Notes: generated by a model from the sequence alone, not told the origin. DNA of 64,000 bases from Brachypodius melanocephalos (GCA_013398615.1 VZSR01000479.1:1522689-1586688), one strand, 5' to 3'. Shown: positions 13,784 through 27,700, counted from the stretch's first letter. Made by a program: numbers and translations.

Positions 13784-15500
13784 AGGAAAGAGCAGAATTT
13801 TGCACGGTGCTTGCACGTTTCCAAACACGCTTGTGGTATTCACAGAGCACACACGATTGCAAGCATCAGAATTACTCATCTTTTGAAGAGAAAACTAGCA
13901 GATCTTGAAAAATGAAAACATCTCTGATGGATGAGAGCGATTTTGTATTCCTGTCACACAAAAAACAAAATACCAAAGAAACCAAACCTCCATTTTTTGG
14001 AAGTTGGAAGTACTGAGGATAGACTTGACAGACTGTCATCAGTTTGCTCCAGACGTGAAGGAAGAATGCCATAACTGTGTCATTATGTTTCTGAAAGCAT
14101 ATCCAAAAAAGTACATTCATGCAACAGAGGAAGAAACAAGGAAAAACTCATCTATTTTGCCTATCCTCACAGCAGGCTCAAACTGTAACCAGTGCAGGCA
14201 CACTTGTTCAAGATAAAATATCTTCATTTACCTGTCTGGTATTTCATCACACATGTATGAAATACCTGGATAGATGCATAGCTAATATATATATTTCATA
14301 TAAATACACACATACACAGAAAAATGCACACATGTATAAATATCTGAATAGCAATCAGATACATTTGATTTAAAAGCTCATTTTTAAAGCACAGAAATTC
14401 AGGGTTCTTAACAATGTAATTGAATAAATAAGAACTAGCTCATAGGATGTGGAAAAAATTCAGACCACTGGTGTAAGCACATAAATAACATTCTGCTTTC
14501 TTTTCACACATTCAGAAATCCATAACACTACACCAGAAAATTTCAGGCGAATAACCCAACAAATCTGTATCACAGCTGTAGAAAAATCTATTGGTAAATG
14601 TTCACATTTGAACTGGTTACAACAGCTTAACAAGTGACATTAAATTTTTATTGCTGTTCAGCATTCAATGCCATTTTAGATGACCTGTTGGCTTTTACCA
14701 AATACCTCACTCTTATGGAAATTCTCCAGCTAGTTACACATGTTTACCATATGGACTGGTGCTGCACAACCCCCTTCTACCCCAACTAGAATATACTGTT
14801 AATTGTAATAACATAAACCTGCTGTATTCCAACAGAGACATTCCATCATCTCACCTGTGCAGTGGAGGCTAGAAAAATTCACAGAACAAATAAATACCCA
14901 TAAGCAGCAAGTTTGTGGAAAAGGAAACAACAGATTCCTTCTCTCTTCCAAATGAACAGGTCCAAACAGGAACAGAAATAACATTTCAAGCTGCTGCTTG
15001 AAAGGATGCCACCATGACAGTTGGTCACTATGATTAATCTTGTGAGAAATACTGGTTATTATTAAATACATGTACATATCCATGCATTCACACAGCAGCA
15101 AGAGTGTCCAACAGAACATGGCAGCACCATTATAAGAGTTTGTATCAATTCTCATCTGCATTTCACTCTCCCTTTTCTCAGAAATGGCACCAAAGGTAAG
15201 GGAATGACACTGGAAACTTTTAGAAAATTTCCTGGATCCCTAACTGAGGAGTGTTTTCTGGGGAAAAGAAATTAAATACGTTATTCATTATCAGAATACT
15301 GAAATCTGCCAGTGACTTAAATATAACAGAGGAGCCCTACTGTGCTTGAAGGCCTGTTTGTGACTGTCATTGAGTCCTGGAAATTGCCAGCTTATTTGTA
15401 ACTCACTGGACCCAGTGGGCTGGCAACCAGACCACAAGATTTCAGTTGAGGCCATGCACATTCTGCACGGAGCATGGTTGTGCCTGGTGATTAAACTTCT
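13784..15500. other. AT-rich non-coding stretch
   Basis: Frames of up to 120 codons are scattered on both strands without recognisable content. A TA-rich and CA-rich patch lies near 14285-14345. A microexon-like segment at 15182-15195 is listed separately. Confidence 0.55.
15182..15195 (+). other. Candidate 14-nt microexon
   Basis: A pyrimidine tract ending CCCTTTTCTCAG (AG at 15180-15181) is followed by the 14 bases AAATGGCACCAAAG and then a strong donor, GTAAGG, at 15196. All three phases are stop-free. The segment also holds an ATG in good initiation context (A at -3, G at +4), reading Met-Ala-Pro-Lys up to the donor. Microexons of this size occur in neuronal genes. A lone pair of good splice sites can also arise by chance in 64 kb. 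Confidence 0.2.
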
Positions 15501-15636
15501 ATTCATTGCCACAGAAATACAAGGAAAAAAAGGTCAAGGACACATTTCCCTATCAAAGTGACTTCCAAACTTTTTCTATTTTTATGGATCCTCATTTAAA
15601 AGCAAACCTGCTCAGTTTACTGTGGTGTGAATTCCT
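15501..15636 (+). repeat. Copy 1 of a dispersed ~135-bp duplicated segment
   Basis: This segment aligns along its whole length with 19423-19554 in the same orientation, at roughly 88-90% identity by eye. The differences are a few single-base changes, three short deletions and a diverged last dozen bases. Both copies start ATTCATTGCCACAG and end near ATTCCT, and similarity stops sharply outside those limits. There are no terminal inverted repeats, poly-A tail or target-site duplications. It is either a local duplication or two copies of an unrecognised repeat family. Confidence 0.9.
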
Positions 15637-18600
15637 TTTCAGCTGATTGGTATGTTATGAAACAACTGACACTCCTATTTGGGTAGGATTTATATCTGAA
15701 AGACAAAAATAAAATAAGTCTAGCTTGCAGATGGTTAAATAACTGAATTTATAAAGCTGACTGAGCAAAATGCCTCTCTTCAGAGTTTTCACTTTTAAAT
15801 CTTGTTACTGCTCATTGGTGAGGATTTGCAAACACTGTGCCTGTCAAGCTTCCTGATCAGTGATAGCTTTGAAACTGAGCTAAAGCAGCATGGAGAAAAA
15901 GCCAAAACTGGATTTAGTCTCATTTCGACAACCATTTTAAACCTGTTCTCACTCAAAGAAATAAAAGTTATGATATTTTCATGCTTTCAGTTTACTGCAT
16001 ATCTTTAGCAACAACCTCTGCTTGAAAAATAAAAAACTCCAAAGTGAGTACAGAAGGAAAATGACCTTAATTTTTTTCCCTTTTAATTTCTGGGGATTGT
16101 TTTGGGACCACGTTTTCACTGGCAATCAAGAGTGCTGAATCACATGTCTGAATCTGGGGAATCATTACATGGATGATTTTCTATAACATGGTCAGCCTTA
16201 AAATTTGCTGGTTCCACAGCAAACTGTTTAGACAGGCATTACAGTTTGATTCACCTCTCTCTCTCCCCTCACATTGCCAGAATTTCTGAGCATGTCCCTC
16301 ACACAATAGTTAGTACAAAGGGACTTTACCGAATTAAATCCAGCATCATCAATTCCAAGATAAAAAGTATGGGAGGATGTGAGTGAGTAAATATACATGT
16401 TCAATTGTGTGCAATCAGCACATTTTGCAGAAGTGATAATTGGAATGAAGAACATTACCTCAGAGAACACCACCTTACCCTTACATTTGAGAGATAAAGA
16501 AAATAAAGTTTTTGAGTGAGGAGCAGGCTTTTAAGGGTACAGCATTACTTGCATACCTTAATGAAACAAGAGGATTCTGGAGTATGAGAAATGTCTTATG
16601 ATACAACAATTACAGTGAAAGAAACACTATAAAGCTGTTATTTTTCTGTGCAAAATTTTACTTCTATTTCCCCTGTTCTCTCAAAGAAGTGATGGAGACT
16701 TATCTTCAACTATAGGCTCATCCTCCGGGGGTACTGGAGGAAGGGTGAGCATTTTGCTTTTTCTTTGAAGTGCAAGCACACACTGGAGATGAAAGCAACT
16801 GCATTATTGTCTTTGATGTTTTTGATACTGAATTTCTCGTTTGATTTTTCTTTGTAGACATTTGGAAAGTAGATTTACTTCCTCAATCAACCTTACCCTA
16901 AATCCTCAATAAGTACTTATCCCCTTAAATATCTGAAATTGATATCACTATATTTAAAAGTTGGAGTTTGGAATACTTTAGTAAATGCAATAAATTCTAA
17001 AATACGTCTCAACCTCTTTATTTGTACTGAGTCCTTAATCACATTGTGTGCTATATAAAGAGGAGAAGCAAAGGAAATCCTTATAACTTACGTGAGACAC
17101 CACAAAGACAACATACCTGAAGTAAAAGAGCCTTGTGCTGAGCAACCCTTTATGCACTGCTCTTAATATTATCAATAGTGAGCTCATTAGACAGAATATT
17201 TTTAAAAGCAAAAAAAAAGAAAAAAAAAAAGCCAAAAAAAAAGCCAAAAAGCAAACCCCAAAAGCTGTTCTTCCCAGCAGTCAAGATTTAAAAGCTAAAT
17301 CCTTCAAAAATATATCTAAGCCTCCAAGTGGATTACTCAGATGAGTAAGGACTATGTGAACAGTGGGTTCTTCAGGACTGTGTGACAGGAATAGCAGGAA
17401 ACAAAGGGCAGCTGTAGGGAAAGAGACAGCAGATGGGACAGGGATTCATATGATAGGATCATTTACAGAGAAGTTGCCTGCCTTGCATGTATATCTGGTT
17501 AGCTCATTTAAAAATCAAAATGCTACACTTTGGGAGCCAGGTGTAAAAAGCCACGGGAGGTGTTGGTGGTATAATAATCAAGCACACCAGTTTCAGCCTT
17601 GTTTCTCAGAGGTATATTCTATTTTACATACATTTGGAAAGGTAATTGAATTTGAAAACAGAGTGGCTATTGTTTCTTTCAAAAGGTATTTCATTTTTGC
17701 CTTGCATGTGATTGTATGACAGAAATGGCTGAAATGTTCCATATGATTTAGTATCTCCCAGTTTAATTGAATACTGGGCAGATACATTCTTCCAGACAGA
17801 AAACGTGCATCCACCTGTAATCACACCTGGCTGGGAAAGGCCTGCCAAGACAGTTGGCATCACCACTTCTGCTCTTCCTTCAGAACAGGGTCCCCTCAGT
17901 ATACAACACACTCAGTAAGCAGGAGAACAGTTAAACTCTAGCATGATTTGCCTTACTGATTTAAATCTGAAGGTTCAGAGAGGCACATCACTTAAAGAGC
18001 AGTGAGAAAATGAAAAAAAAAAATTAAATCAAGGTGAAAATACAAAGAGCCATGGCAAGAGCTGGCAAACAGATTCTTTTGCTATGAAATACCCTCCAAA
18101 TTGTTTAGCTACTTCTAAGTGGCAGCACCGGGGCTGCATGACTTTGACAAGCTCTTAGGATAACTGGGTAGCAACATGGAATTGAGGATGTTTTCATCTT
18201 TTGTGATAGGGTGTCTTCAAATTACAGATGTCTCAAGTCAAACTCTGCCTCTCTGGTATGAGGCAGGGGCACTTGGCTAGATGAAGAAACTGATTCTTCA
18301 TCTTTAGAATGAAAAACATTACTACAAGGAGCTGCTGTCATTTTGTTGAAAATACTGATCCTTCTTTTCCAAACTGCATGGGCCTTCTTCAGGAGCTCTT
18401 TAACCTCACTAACAGCCATGTTAGCTCCTTATAAAGAAAGTTAATTGTATCTGACAGTATTTACAGGCAGTTCCTACATCTGTATTGTGCTTTTTTGTTA
18501 TGGCACATGAAGGTGACAGAATTTCTTGCCTCTTTGCACACCTTGCTCCTGTCTAGTAGGTGTAATTCAAGATGGGTTAACATCAAAATCTCAGCATTAA

Positions 18601-19422
18601 AATCTGCCTACAGAAATTCTCTCCCATAAATTTCAGTCAGTAGTGGCCTCAGTCTGGCTGGATCAGACACATTTGAAGTCCACCAGCAGTAAACAGCCAG
18701 ACATCGTCATCCCAAAAGCTCCTATGACCTCTGAGAGCTGACTTGCCCCAAATCCAACCTCACTTTCCTGGCAGGGCAGCAGGGAATAAACAAAGAGCCT
18801 CCATCAGGGAGCTGCAGCTTCTTTCCACGGGAGCACAGCCTTGCTCAATCAGCTGCTCAGATACAGAACAGCTGGGCAAACTTCAAATAATTTTGGACAT
18901 CATGGAGAAATTGTTGGTAATCCCAGAGTACCTGCACACAGGAAACTCTGTGATCCCTTCCACAGTGCAGGAATCCTGTGCCAGAGTGTGTGAGGAACTA
19001 GCAGCTATTACTTTGTACCGAATAGCAGCTTACCCAGTGAATTAATAGATTGTCATCCTGGACCAAATGGAGATAAAGTAGAAGCTAGTTCTTAAACACA
19101 ACTAGATAGATGTGTAGAGAGGAAAATACTACCAAAGGAATTGAGACAAGACAAGCAGTCTACTGCAATTTATCGAGTGGCTCCCAGTAAGAATACAATT
19201 ACTGAATATGCTTTGCTGTAAAAGGGTGTAGGACAAAACTTTAAAATCCTAGAGAACATGGGCATTTCCTACCTGGAAAAAAAAATCACATCCTGAACTT
19301 CTGTATTTTCAATGCTGATGACAGAGGATGTAGTTGACAGTGGGTCTGTAAACTATATTTAGCACATTTCTTCTCTCCAATACTTTGTGCTCTTCATTGG
19401 TGTCAGGACAAAGATATCATCA
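15637..19422. other. Non-coding spacer between the two duplicated segments
   Basis: About 3.8 kb of mostly AT-rich DNA. It holds an A-rich tract at 17204-17260 and scattered frames of at most 118 codons, none recognised. I see no mobile-element body. Confidence 0.55.
17204..17260. repeat. A-rich low-complexity tract
   Basis: Adenine runs are interrupted by G and by GCC triplets. Forward translation gives a lysine-rich peptide that inflates a chance ORF (17135-17344). Confidence 0.85.
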
Positions 19423-19554
19423 ATTCATTGCCACAGAAATACAAGAAAAAAAGGTCAAAGACAATTCCCTATCAAAGTGACTTCCAAATTTTCCTATTTT
19501 TATAGATCCTCATTTAAAAGCAAACCTGTTCAGTTTACTGTACTACAAATTCCT
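19423..19554 (+). repeat. Copy 2 of the dispersed ~135-bp duplicated segment
   Basis: This is the direct repeat partner of 15501-15636. Compared with copy 1 it lacks one G after ACAAG, two bases before TTCCC and one base before the T-rich block. The conserved core includes CTATCAAAGTGACTTCCAAA and CTCATTTAAAAGCAAACCTG. The flanks are unrelated to those of copy 1. Confidence 0.9.
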
Positions 19555-20422
19555 GCAAGTCACAACACAGGCACCACTGGCTGAGCTGGAGCAGGAGAAG
19601 GAAACATTCTATTTCCAGTGTCAGGAGGGGCTGAAGATGTTGCAGCAAACACTGTCCTTGCTATCTCTCTCCTGCCAATCATTAGCGCTGCTCCCCAGCA
19701 GAACCAAAGATGTGAGTGCAGCATCTCTTCATCAGTCAGATTTCAGCTCCAAAGGGTGAGGAGGCTGCTCCAGCTCCCTGGGCTGACACTGCCCTGCAAA
19801 GGGCTGGAGAACACCTCCTGCAGTTTAGCCCTCAGAGAGTCCATGGGAGAGCTTTTATTATGCTGCTGAGAATTCACATTACTGGACAGATGCAGAAGAA
19901 AATGTTATGTTTGCAAACAAAGGTTTCCATTCATCTCTTACAGAATGAGCAGGCGGCTCCCACTGCCTAAATTAAACACACACCACAACAGCAAGACACC
20001 CAGTGCCCATGCTGATTTAAAATGGTCACCCACCCACCATGCTTAAAAACAGACCTAAAAACCCTCAAATAAACCCACAAGGTATAGAAGTACAGTGCAA
20101 AAGTCACTCCACATCACACTAATCTTTATTCTATATTAGAGATGCTATGCTTTAAAAGCTGAGCAGCAATTAATTAAGAAAACTGCAACCTGAACCTCTG
20201 AGACATATGGACCACTCGTGTTCTGCACAGCCTCCCAATGAGGACTGATTACAAACTCATTTCAGTTACTATTTTCTGACAGTCACTGAAGAAAATAGAA
20301 CCACATGACAATTTTTTTTCTAAGGCATGAAATAGTAAACAAAGTATGTTACACGACATAGTAAATTAATGTTATTAGTGAAGGCAATCTGCCAAAATCT
20401 GGCAGAAATAGTTGACAAAGTA
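19555..20422. other. GC-richer then AT-rich non-coding stretch
   Basis: The first 300 bases are GC-richer and hold overlapping frames of about 83 codons (19618-19869 and 19716-19970). The two frames overlap, which suggests composition rather than coding. No domain or splice context supports either one. Confidence 0.5.
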
Positions 20423-20488
20423 GATCACAGAACAGTTGGGGTTGCAAGGGACTTCTGAAGATCATCTGGAGTCCAACTGACCTGCTAA
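20423..20488 (-). mobile_element. CR1-type LINE 3'-tail fragment
   Basis: The forward strand reads ATCACAGAACAGTTGGGGTT, then an AAGGGACTTCT-like block, then ATCATCTGGAGTCCAACTG. This is the reverse complement of the conserved 3' end of avian CR1 elements, in the order: hairpin region, GGGACCTCT-like block, GATCATCTAGTCCAAC-like block. Similarity fades after about 66 bases. It is therefore a short, 5'-truncated relic, as is usual for CR1. The match is from memory of the consensus; no search was run. Confidence 0.75.
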
Positions 20489-23134
20489 ATACACATCTGA
20501 AAACACAACTGAATAAACTGTGATAGTAAAAAAATTGAAAAGGCAACCAAAGGAGAATCAAAGAAGTTCCTTTTATTCGTAATTTATATAAGAAAATATT
20601 TTTAATGTAGGAACAATTAGTTAATGCCCTAGAGAGCAGTATATGTGTGCTATCTGACAAATGGATTAATGGTATTCCTCTAGCTGACAAAAAACTGCTT
20701 TCTATGTGTCTGAGTATTCCCCCTGCCTTTCCCTTGCCCCTCTTTAATCCTGATAGAGCATGTCAAATTCTTGATTCTTTCTGGACTAATTAAAACTCTT
20801 GGTTTGGTGCAGACCTGAAAATAACTGTCTGGCTCAGACCTACTTCCTAATTAAAATCTGTGTTTAGAAAAAAAAGTAGTTTTTCATATTTTTGTTCTTG
20901 TACTCAGACCAAATTGCTTTGCTATGCAGCCTGTAGAGACTTAAATTTCTTTATGAATTTTTCTATTATTTTTGTACAAAAGAAAAATGGGTAAAAAAAA
21001 GTAGGAGAATTTCACATTTCACTTTTATTCTTCTCCAAGGTTTTTCAACCTTGAGACAATACAAGAGCTGCCTTGGTTTCTTTGAAAAATGATGACTTGA
21101 ACGTAAGAGAGCTGAACTGTCCTTAATCTGAAAATGAAGATTCCTAATTGAAAAGAATATTATTGAGACATAATATTTATTTCATTAGTTTAGGTTTTTT
21201 CCATTGGGAAAACATAAATGTGTTTTCCACAATAAAAGTTATCAGAGAGCATGAACAAACTTCTAAAAGCTTCTTGAAATGACAAGCCAATCTGAGGTGG
21301 TGAAACTATTTAAGCCATTTTACTAAGAGAAAAAACACAATTTAAAAAAAAAAAGAGAATTCTTATAGAGCTGCATGTCTGCAGATTTGTTAAGCTCCCT
21401 GAGTTTTCTGTTAAAACCTTTAGCCAAAGAAAATTGTTTCTGATCATGGAGGGGCTGGTTTTTCCAGCTCACCCCAGAAAAGTCTCTTGTCTTTTAAAAG
21501 CCCTAGAGACTGGAAGCAGAAGCAGCCATGGATGTGGCAGGAGCCTGAAAAACTCCAAGGCAGAGGAAGGAGCTCAAAGAATTTGAGTGACAGAGAGGTG
21601 AAATGGGAGAGCACATCTGGAGGAGTGGTGAGAGAACCAACACCACAAAACCCCAAAAGACCACAGGGGAAGGAGTTTCTCAGTGTTTCCATGCTTGGAT
21701 GACAAGGCTGGGTCACTCTGCCTGCTCCTTGCTGTTTGCCAAGGAAGGCTCCCAGCAGTAATAAACAGTCACTGAAGAACAGCAGGACACCAGGACCACT
21801 TGGACACAACACCTGGATTCCATGGTTGGGAATGCTGCTAGTGCCACCAGCTGCCACTCTGCATTTCCATGATCCCCCTTCCTGCAGGAATGACCCAGGA
21901 ACTCAATCATGGCCCCAGAACAAACCACCCACCCCACTCACAATTCCCTCTGCTGGGTCTGTGAGTCCTGGCCAGCCCCATGCCAGGCCACGGGGACACA
22001 CAGCTGTCACTTTAGGGCAGGGCACCATTCAACAGCAGTTCCTGACTGCACCCTAAACATTTCCATGGGATTTAGAGATATTTGTGGAATGATGTTGACA
22101 TGTAAAGGGACAGAAATAATCTTTCTTCAAACAGACACTGCTTGTGCCTAACATCAAACAATAAATGGAAAGCTGAACAAGTCCTCTAAGTAGGTAATGA
22201 GTAACTCATACTGGCCTTTAGTAAGCTGACATTAAACACTATCATTATAATTGGAATTGAATAAAAGCAATTAAGAGAATTTACTGTGGGTTTTTTTAGA
22301 GATATGAAAATTGTAAGTTAACACAATTGTTCATTATGAACAAATCACAAGCTATCATGCATTGATATTTTACAGCTACTCTGAAATAAACCAAGTATCT
22401 TAACATTAAGAAGCACCTCTACAATGAGGAGGTGTTATTATTTTTCCATAAATCCACTATTTATTTTTAATCCATTAAACCAGGCTATTTCCTTTTAACA
22501 TTTGGATGCCTTAGCAACATTTATGCTTGCATTCTGCACAATCTTCCTCTCTAGCATATCTAAATAGATTTAATTTCTTCAGCTGCTGGACAGTTATAAG
22601 ATTCTTTTTCCACCACACTAAATAAGCAAACAAACAATCTCTTCCCCCTGTAAGTCCTGGGTAATTGCCAGCAGAGGTGTTAACAGATGAGCAGCCAGGC
22701 AAGTGGCTTTTCCAGTGGGACACACACTTGCCTTGCCACTCCAAATCAGAGTAACACTCCTCTGCTTTTGCCAGCGAACTGCTCCTCTCTGTGCTCCATA
22801 ACCTCTTCACCTGCAGCACGCAGGGTATTTTAAGCAGTTTAAAAAGAGCTCACTTGCACTAAACCAGATCTTGGTACTCAAACAGATTAGTGAGAACAAA
22901 CAGGCAAACTCTCCTGTCAGCTGTCAGGGAGTGATAACTGTGCCATGTGGGAAAGGTGGCTTCAGCCTATCGTGCTGAAGGAGACCTGTCCACAGTGTGA
23001 AGAGCTCAGAAAGGAACACAGCTCTCTGAGGAAATTTTTCTTTTTCTGGAAGAATGATGGATGCGTACAAAAGTACTTGAGGAGTTATTGCGAGCAGCCT
23101 TAACTGCACCTGGTAGATGACAACGAGGAGTTAG

Positions 23135-23262
23135 TTAATTTTTTTTTTTTAATATTTTTTTATTTTATTTTTTTAATTCCTTTTCTTGGTGAGAGATTTC
23201 TTAAACAGCTGATTTTTAGCATTAAAAAAAAAAAGACTTTGTCTATTTAAAAAAAAAAAAAA
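23135..23262. repeat. T/A low-complexity block
   Basis: T runs separated by single A residues are followed, after a short ordinary stretch, by two A runs of 11 and 14 bases. The composition is nearly pure A and T. Confidence 0.85.
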
Positions 23263-24340
23263 GTAAATACATTTTTAGTTGAACAAAATATTTCTTTAAA
23301 AATGGTTTCTGGCTTAATTATTGCTCAAGTATTTTCTGCCTTTCTAGACCCCCCTATCCCTGCCTGTGCTGCAGAGTGGCAGTGTGGGAACCAGCTTAAT
23401 CTCAGCTCCATGGAGTGGAAGCAAAGCAGAGTTGGAAATAAATAAAATTTCTAGCTGTGCCAGAGGTGGGCTGGCCCACTCATGCTTATCATACAAATAA
23501 AATTCTGCTTGGACTAAAAGACAGACGGCAAAAATAAAAGTATAAAGAGATTAAAAAAATAAAAGAAAAAAAGTCCATTTAGAGGAATGTGGTGAGATAC
23601 TGGCAGTGGAGCCAAACCCAAAGCACCCTGCCATGGAAGCCCAGCTCACCTAGGAACAGTGAGAAAGGGAATAATCTCCATAAATGTAGTGATTGGCAAA
23701 AGATCCAACTTCTCTGTGGAGGAACTCTGCCTTCAAGGTACAGAACAGGAATGGGGTAAGAAACCAAAACTACAGGTCATCTGGAATATCATAGGAGCTC
23801 TTCCCAAGAATAATGACAGGATGATTTTCCATGCATCTCACAGGAGCTCAGCTTGCACTGAGTGAGCTGTCATAGCCAAACATCATCATTTCAGATGCAG
23901 TTTCATGTCTAAAGATGGTGTTTGTACAACTTTGTGGGAGCTCTGAATCTTCACTATTGATAGAAGGAACAGGACAGGTGAGGTGTCCAGCTCCTTTCTT
24001 CTTGATTCATGAGATGGATAGAGAAAAGAGAGACTGAGGATTTCAGTCCTAGAGGATGTACTCATCCTAACAGTCAAACCACTCAGCTTTGCATGAGTGT
24101 CCCAACTATTTAATATTCCTATGTATGTCAATGTATGAGGTAGAAACAAGTATTTTTTTTCCACAGTCCTGATTTGACTATTGGAAAATCAACTCCTACT
24201 AATATGACATTAGGACTAATATGACAAAACTGATTCATTAAACCTTTTTACCAGTCAATTTCAAGAACCCCTTTTCAAGTGATTTGGAAGTAAATAAACT
24301 TTTCTTTGACAGAATTTGTTTCTATAAGTTCAAAAGACTT

Positions 24341-24386
24341 AAAAAAAAAGAAAAAAAAAAGAGAGAGAGAGAGAGAGAAAAGAAAA
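24341..24386. repeat. Poly-A then (GA)n purine tract
   Basis: About twenty bases of nearly pure A are followed by about nine GA repeats and more A. The tract is uninterrupted purine on the forward strand. Confidence 0.9.
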
Positions 24387-24692
24387 ATTGTGTTCAGAGA
24401 CCTTAAGAAGAGTTTTCCAACTGTGAAGTCAAGTACTTTTGATTAAAATGGTATCTGGAGCAAAGTTAAATAATACTTCTGGGGTTAAACACTGCAGTTA
24501 CTAAGCAGAGCGACCAGGAAAAAAGCCAAGTTTGGCTGATTTCCCCAAATGCATCACTCTGACCATCTGTGAGAGAGGTAATGTTCTCTTAAGAGAAGAA
24601 ACAATTATCGAAAAATAGGTTGTGGGATTGTCTTGATACTTATTTTGTTGTTGTTCAATTAACTCTTCATTTATAGTCTTCCCAAAGCACAA

Positions 24693-24703
24693 CCCCCCCC
24701 CCC
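24693..24703. repeat. C11 homopolymer
   Basis: Eleven consecutive C residues in an AT-rich neighbourhood, followed by GCGATG. Runs like this are prone to sequencing and length error. Confidence 0.9.
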
Positions 24704-27700
24704 GCGATGAACCTGCACACTGTTGGTTCTGTTAATCCATGAAGTCGTGTTCTGGTGTGAGCACACACACAGTGCAGTAGGGGAAGCTCCTCTAAGAGAT
24801 CATGGTTAAAAAGTGCACCAGGTTAAAAGAGGAACATGTTGTGCATTGTTTTACCCCACAGTGTTTTATCAGCTCTGTAACCAGAGTTTTTTTCAAGCAG
24901 AGAGGTGCACACCCGTCAATATTATCCGTGTCTGTGTGCATGGCCATGTGTACCTGCAGCTGCCTCATTTGTGCAAACTGAAAAAGAAAAATTCTCCTCC
25001 AGGAAAAAACCCTCAAAACCCAAGGGGCTGCTGATTGTCCATCTGTAAACCTGGGCTTACACCTCCTGGAAGCTGCTGCAGGAACCAGAAGCACACCTAC
25101 TGAAGCAAAGTGTCCATTGTGCTGTTATCATGGTATGTAGAATGCTGATTTCAGTCACTCTTTGCGTTATTTCTGGGGTCATAAAGCACTGATCCTGGAT
25201 GGCAGAGGCTTTATTACTTCCCAACTGCTCTCATCTGCTGGGGTGCCCATGGGGACATGTCACATCCCTAAAGCAGCCCTAATTTGCAAGGATCACTGAA
25301 TAGACTTCTAGTTGGCCTGGCTGCTGAGCACAGAGCTGTAGAAATGCACCGTGGAGGCTCCATTCTCTCACAGCTCATTCAATCATTAACGCAAAAAAAG
25401 ATGTTAAAAGAGTTTTGAGCAAATCCTACCATCTTTTTGCTTCTCAGCTCTGAGCTTCCTGCTACATGTGATCTCATTAATGCAGCATTTTCAGGGGCAA
25501 GCCAGAAATAATTTTCTAATATTTTTTCAAAAAAAAAGTCCAAAACATGGTGGCTTTAAAAATTCTCAAAGCTGCACAAGCTTATCTGTCTCCACTCAGG
25601 CACACTTCTGTTGCCCTTTAGCACCACACACAATGTTATGATTAGTTTATCTCCCTACACATACCACAGCACAGTTACTCTAAAATAACTTTAGAAAGAA
25701 GAGAACACACTTATTCAAATATGTGTTTGCTATGATGCAGAACGCTACAAAGAGAGCAAGGTCTGGAGAATTAAGCACATGAATCTAAGCATTATTTCCA
25801 ATGCAGACAGCACAAGATACGATTGCACGGCCTGAGGCTCAAATATTATTATCCTCTGAGATATAGACATTAAAAGTAATTGCCAGGAAAATTGTTCTTC
25901 ATCAATTACTTAAAATACATTGGAGTTGAACACTTGCTATGTCTTCTAGGGAAACTACAAAGGGAAAGATGTTTGTAGAGCATCTTTGCTTTTTCCTGCT
26001 GTTGTTCAGGGTTTGGGGGTTTTTTGGATACTTATTGGTAAATTACAATTTGAACAGTGACCTTTTGTTAGATCATTTTCCCTTTATCTGTATCTCTGTG
26101 TTGCACTACTAATGCTCAGAAATAATCAACCTTATTCACAGATTAGATGTAAAAAAAAAATTCAAATGATAGTCCATAATTACAAAAAAATACTACGTGT
26201 TGAAGTTTTGACACTCGTCATGTTTAAATTCCACCAGGTGAATTCTGAGCCACGAATTCCCAAAATTAACATTATTGTGCATGGGAAGGCTTGTCAGATA
26301 TGATGTAGTCACTAATCACTGAATTCATTGATAGAAGTTAGTTATAATGTCTGCAGGGAAATGAGATTAACTTGTTGGACGTATATAAGAGTACTCTAAA
26401 AAACTCTGGTTAAATATCTTTATGATACATTCCCTGAATGAAATGGGAAGATGTTTAATTCCCTTTACCCACTGCAATCTTTTCCATTTATTACCAATTA
26501 TTTATACATATCCCTAAATGCCAAGAAATCTGAGAAAATCATTTGGACATTTAGAACCAACAGAGAGTTTGGGAATAACAAATAACGTTCAGCTAGGGAT
26601 AGGTCAATTAACTTGTTTTGAGGAAAAAAACTAAAACAACCTCCCACTGAAATTTGAAATTGAATTGTGTAATGTCGTGGATTCAAAGTTGATATTAATT
26701 CAGGCAAAAATAAAGAAAAAAGGGTTTTCACTCATATTAAAAGCCCACTTTCTTTCCTTTTTTTTGGGCACACTTGAACTGCAGTCTCTTGAGACGCTTG
26801 CCTGACCCAAAGCTGAACAACTGCCAAGAGAGTGACACAGAACAGCGTGGATAAAAGGGATTGAACATAAAAAGACTGACTCAAAACAACCATGAAATGG
26901 AAGCATTTTTGCTTTTACTGTCATAAAATAACTCTTATTTCATAAAGCACCTCCAGAGATTGTGACAGGAAAGGGAAGCAGGGCAGCAGCTTACATGGAT
27001 TGGTGCCCCCACCTCCCAAGGAGTAAAGAGAAGCACAGGCAGTGGCAGTGCCCCACACAGCAGTGACTTGAGGAGTTATAAATGCCAAGACTTCAGCAAA
27101 ACCAAAGGGAAAGCAATTAAGGGAAACTTCCAGGTTAAAAAACCCCTGGACCTTCCCTTTCCCTCCCCTGCCGGGCTCCTGTAGAATTAAAGTGTTGGGG
27201 GTGTTTTCCTGTCTTCCTCCCCTCCTCTGATATTCAGGGTAGTCTGCAGATACAAAATTAATATCCATTATACATTTACCATGATACAATTTTTGAGGAA
27301 GCTGTTAGACAAAGCTTCTTTGTAACTTAAAATACATTGTCCCAGAAAGCTTTGCTCACACGTACAGATTCCTTTATTATTTCCACTTTGTGCTACCTCT
27401 GATTTTACTTACTGCATCTAAATTTCATTCCTATTCTACTAGAGTATCTTGTCTTCCATACATTACACCCACAGTGAGGCTGTGTAGGACTGTGTAAACC
27501 TCTTTTAATGAGAACTGGTCTATAAGCAACAGATATAACAGTAATCTATAACAATAGATTGCTTGATCTTCTCACAGTTTTTACCCAGTTCTTTATTTGC
27601 ATAGTTTTACCCAGTAACTTTCAGCTGTTATCAATGTTTTTACTATGAGCTTATAATAAAAATCCATTAGCCTCCTTGAACACATTTTGTAATATTTTCT

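Noticed and set aside
21444..21857. 137-codon minus-strand frame rich in Leu, Ser, Gly and Phe
   Set aside because: The GC-richer island also holds frames on the opposite strand (21487-21702 and 21736-22056). Hydrophobicity follows composition, and there is no recognisable family.
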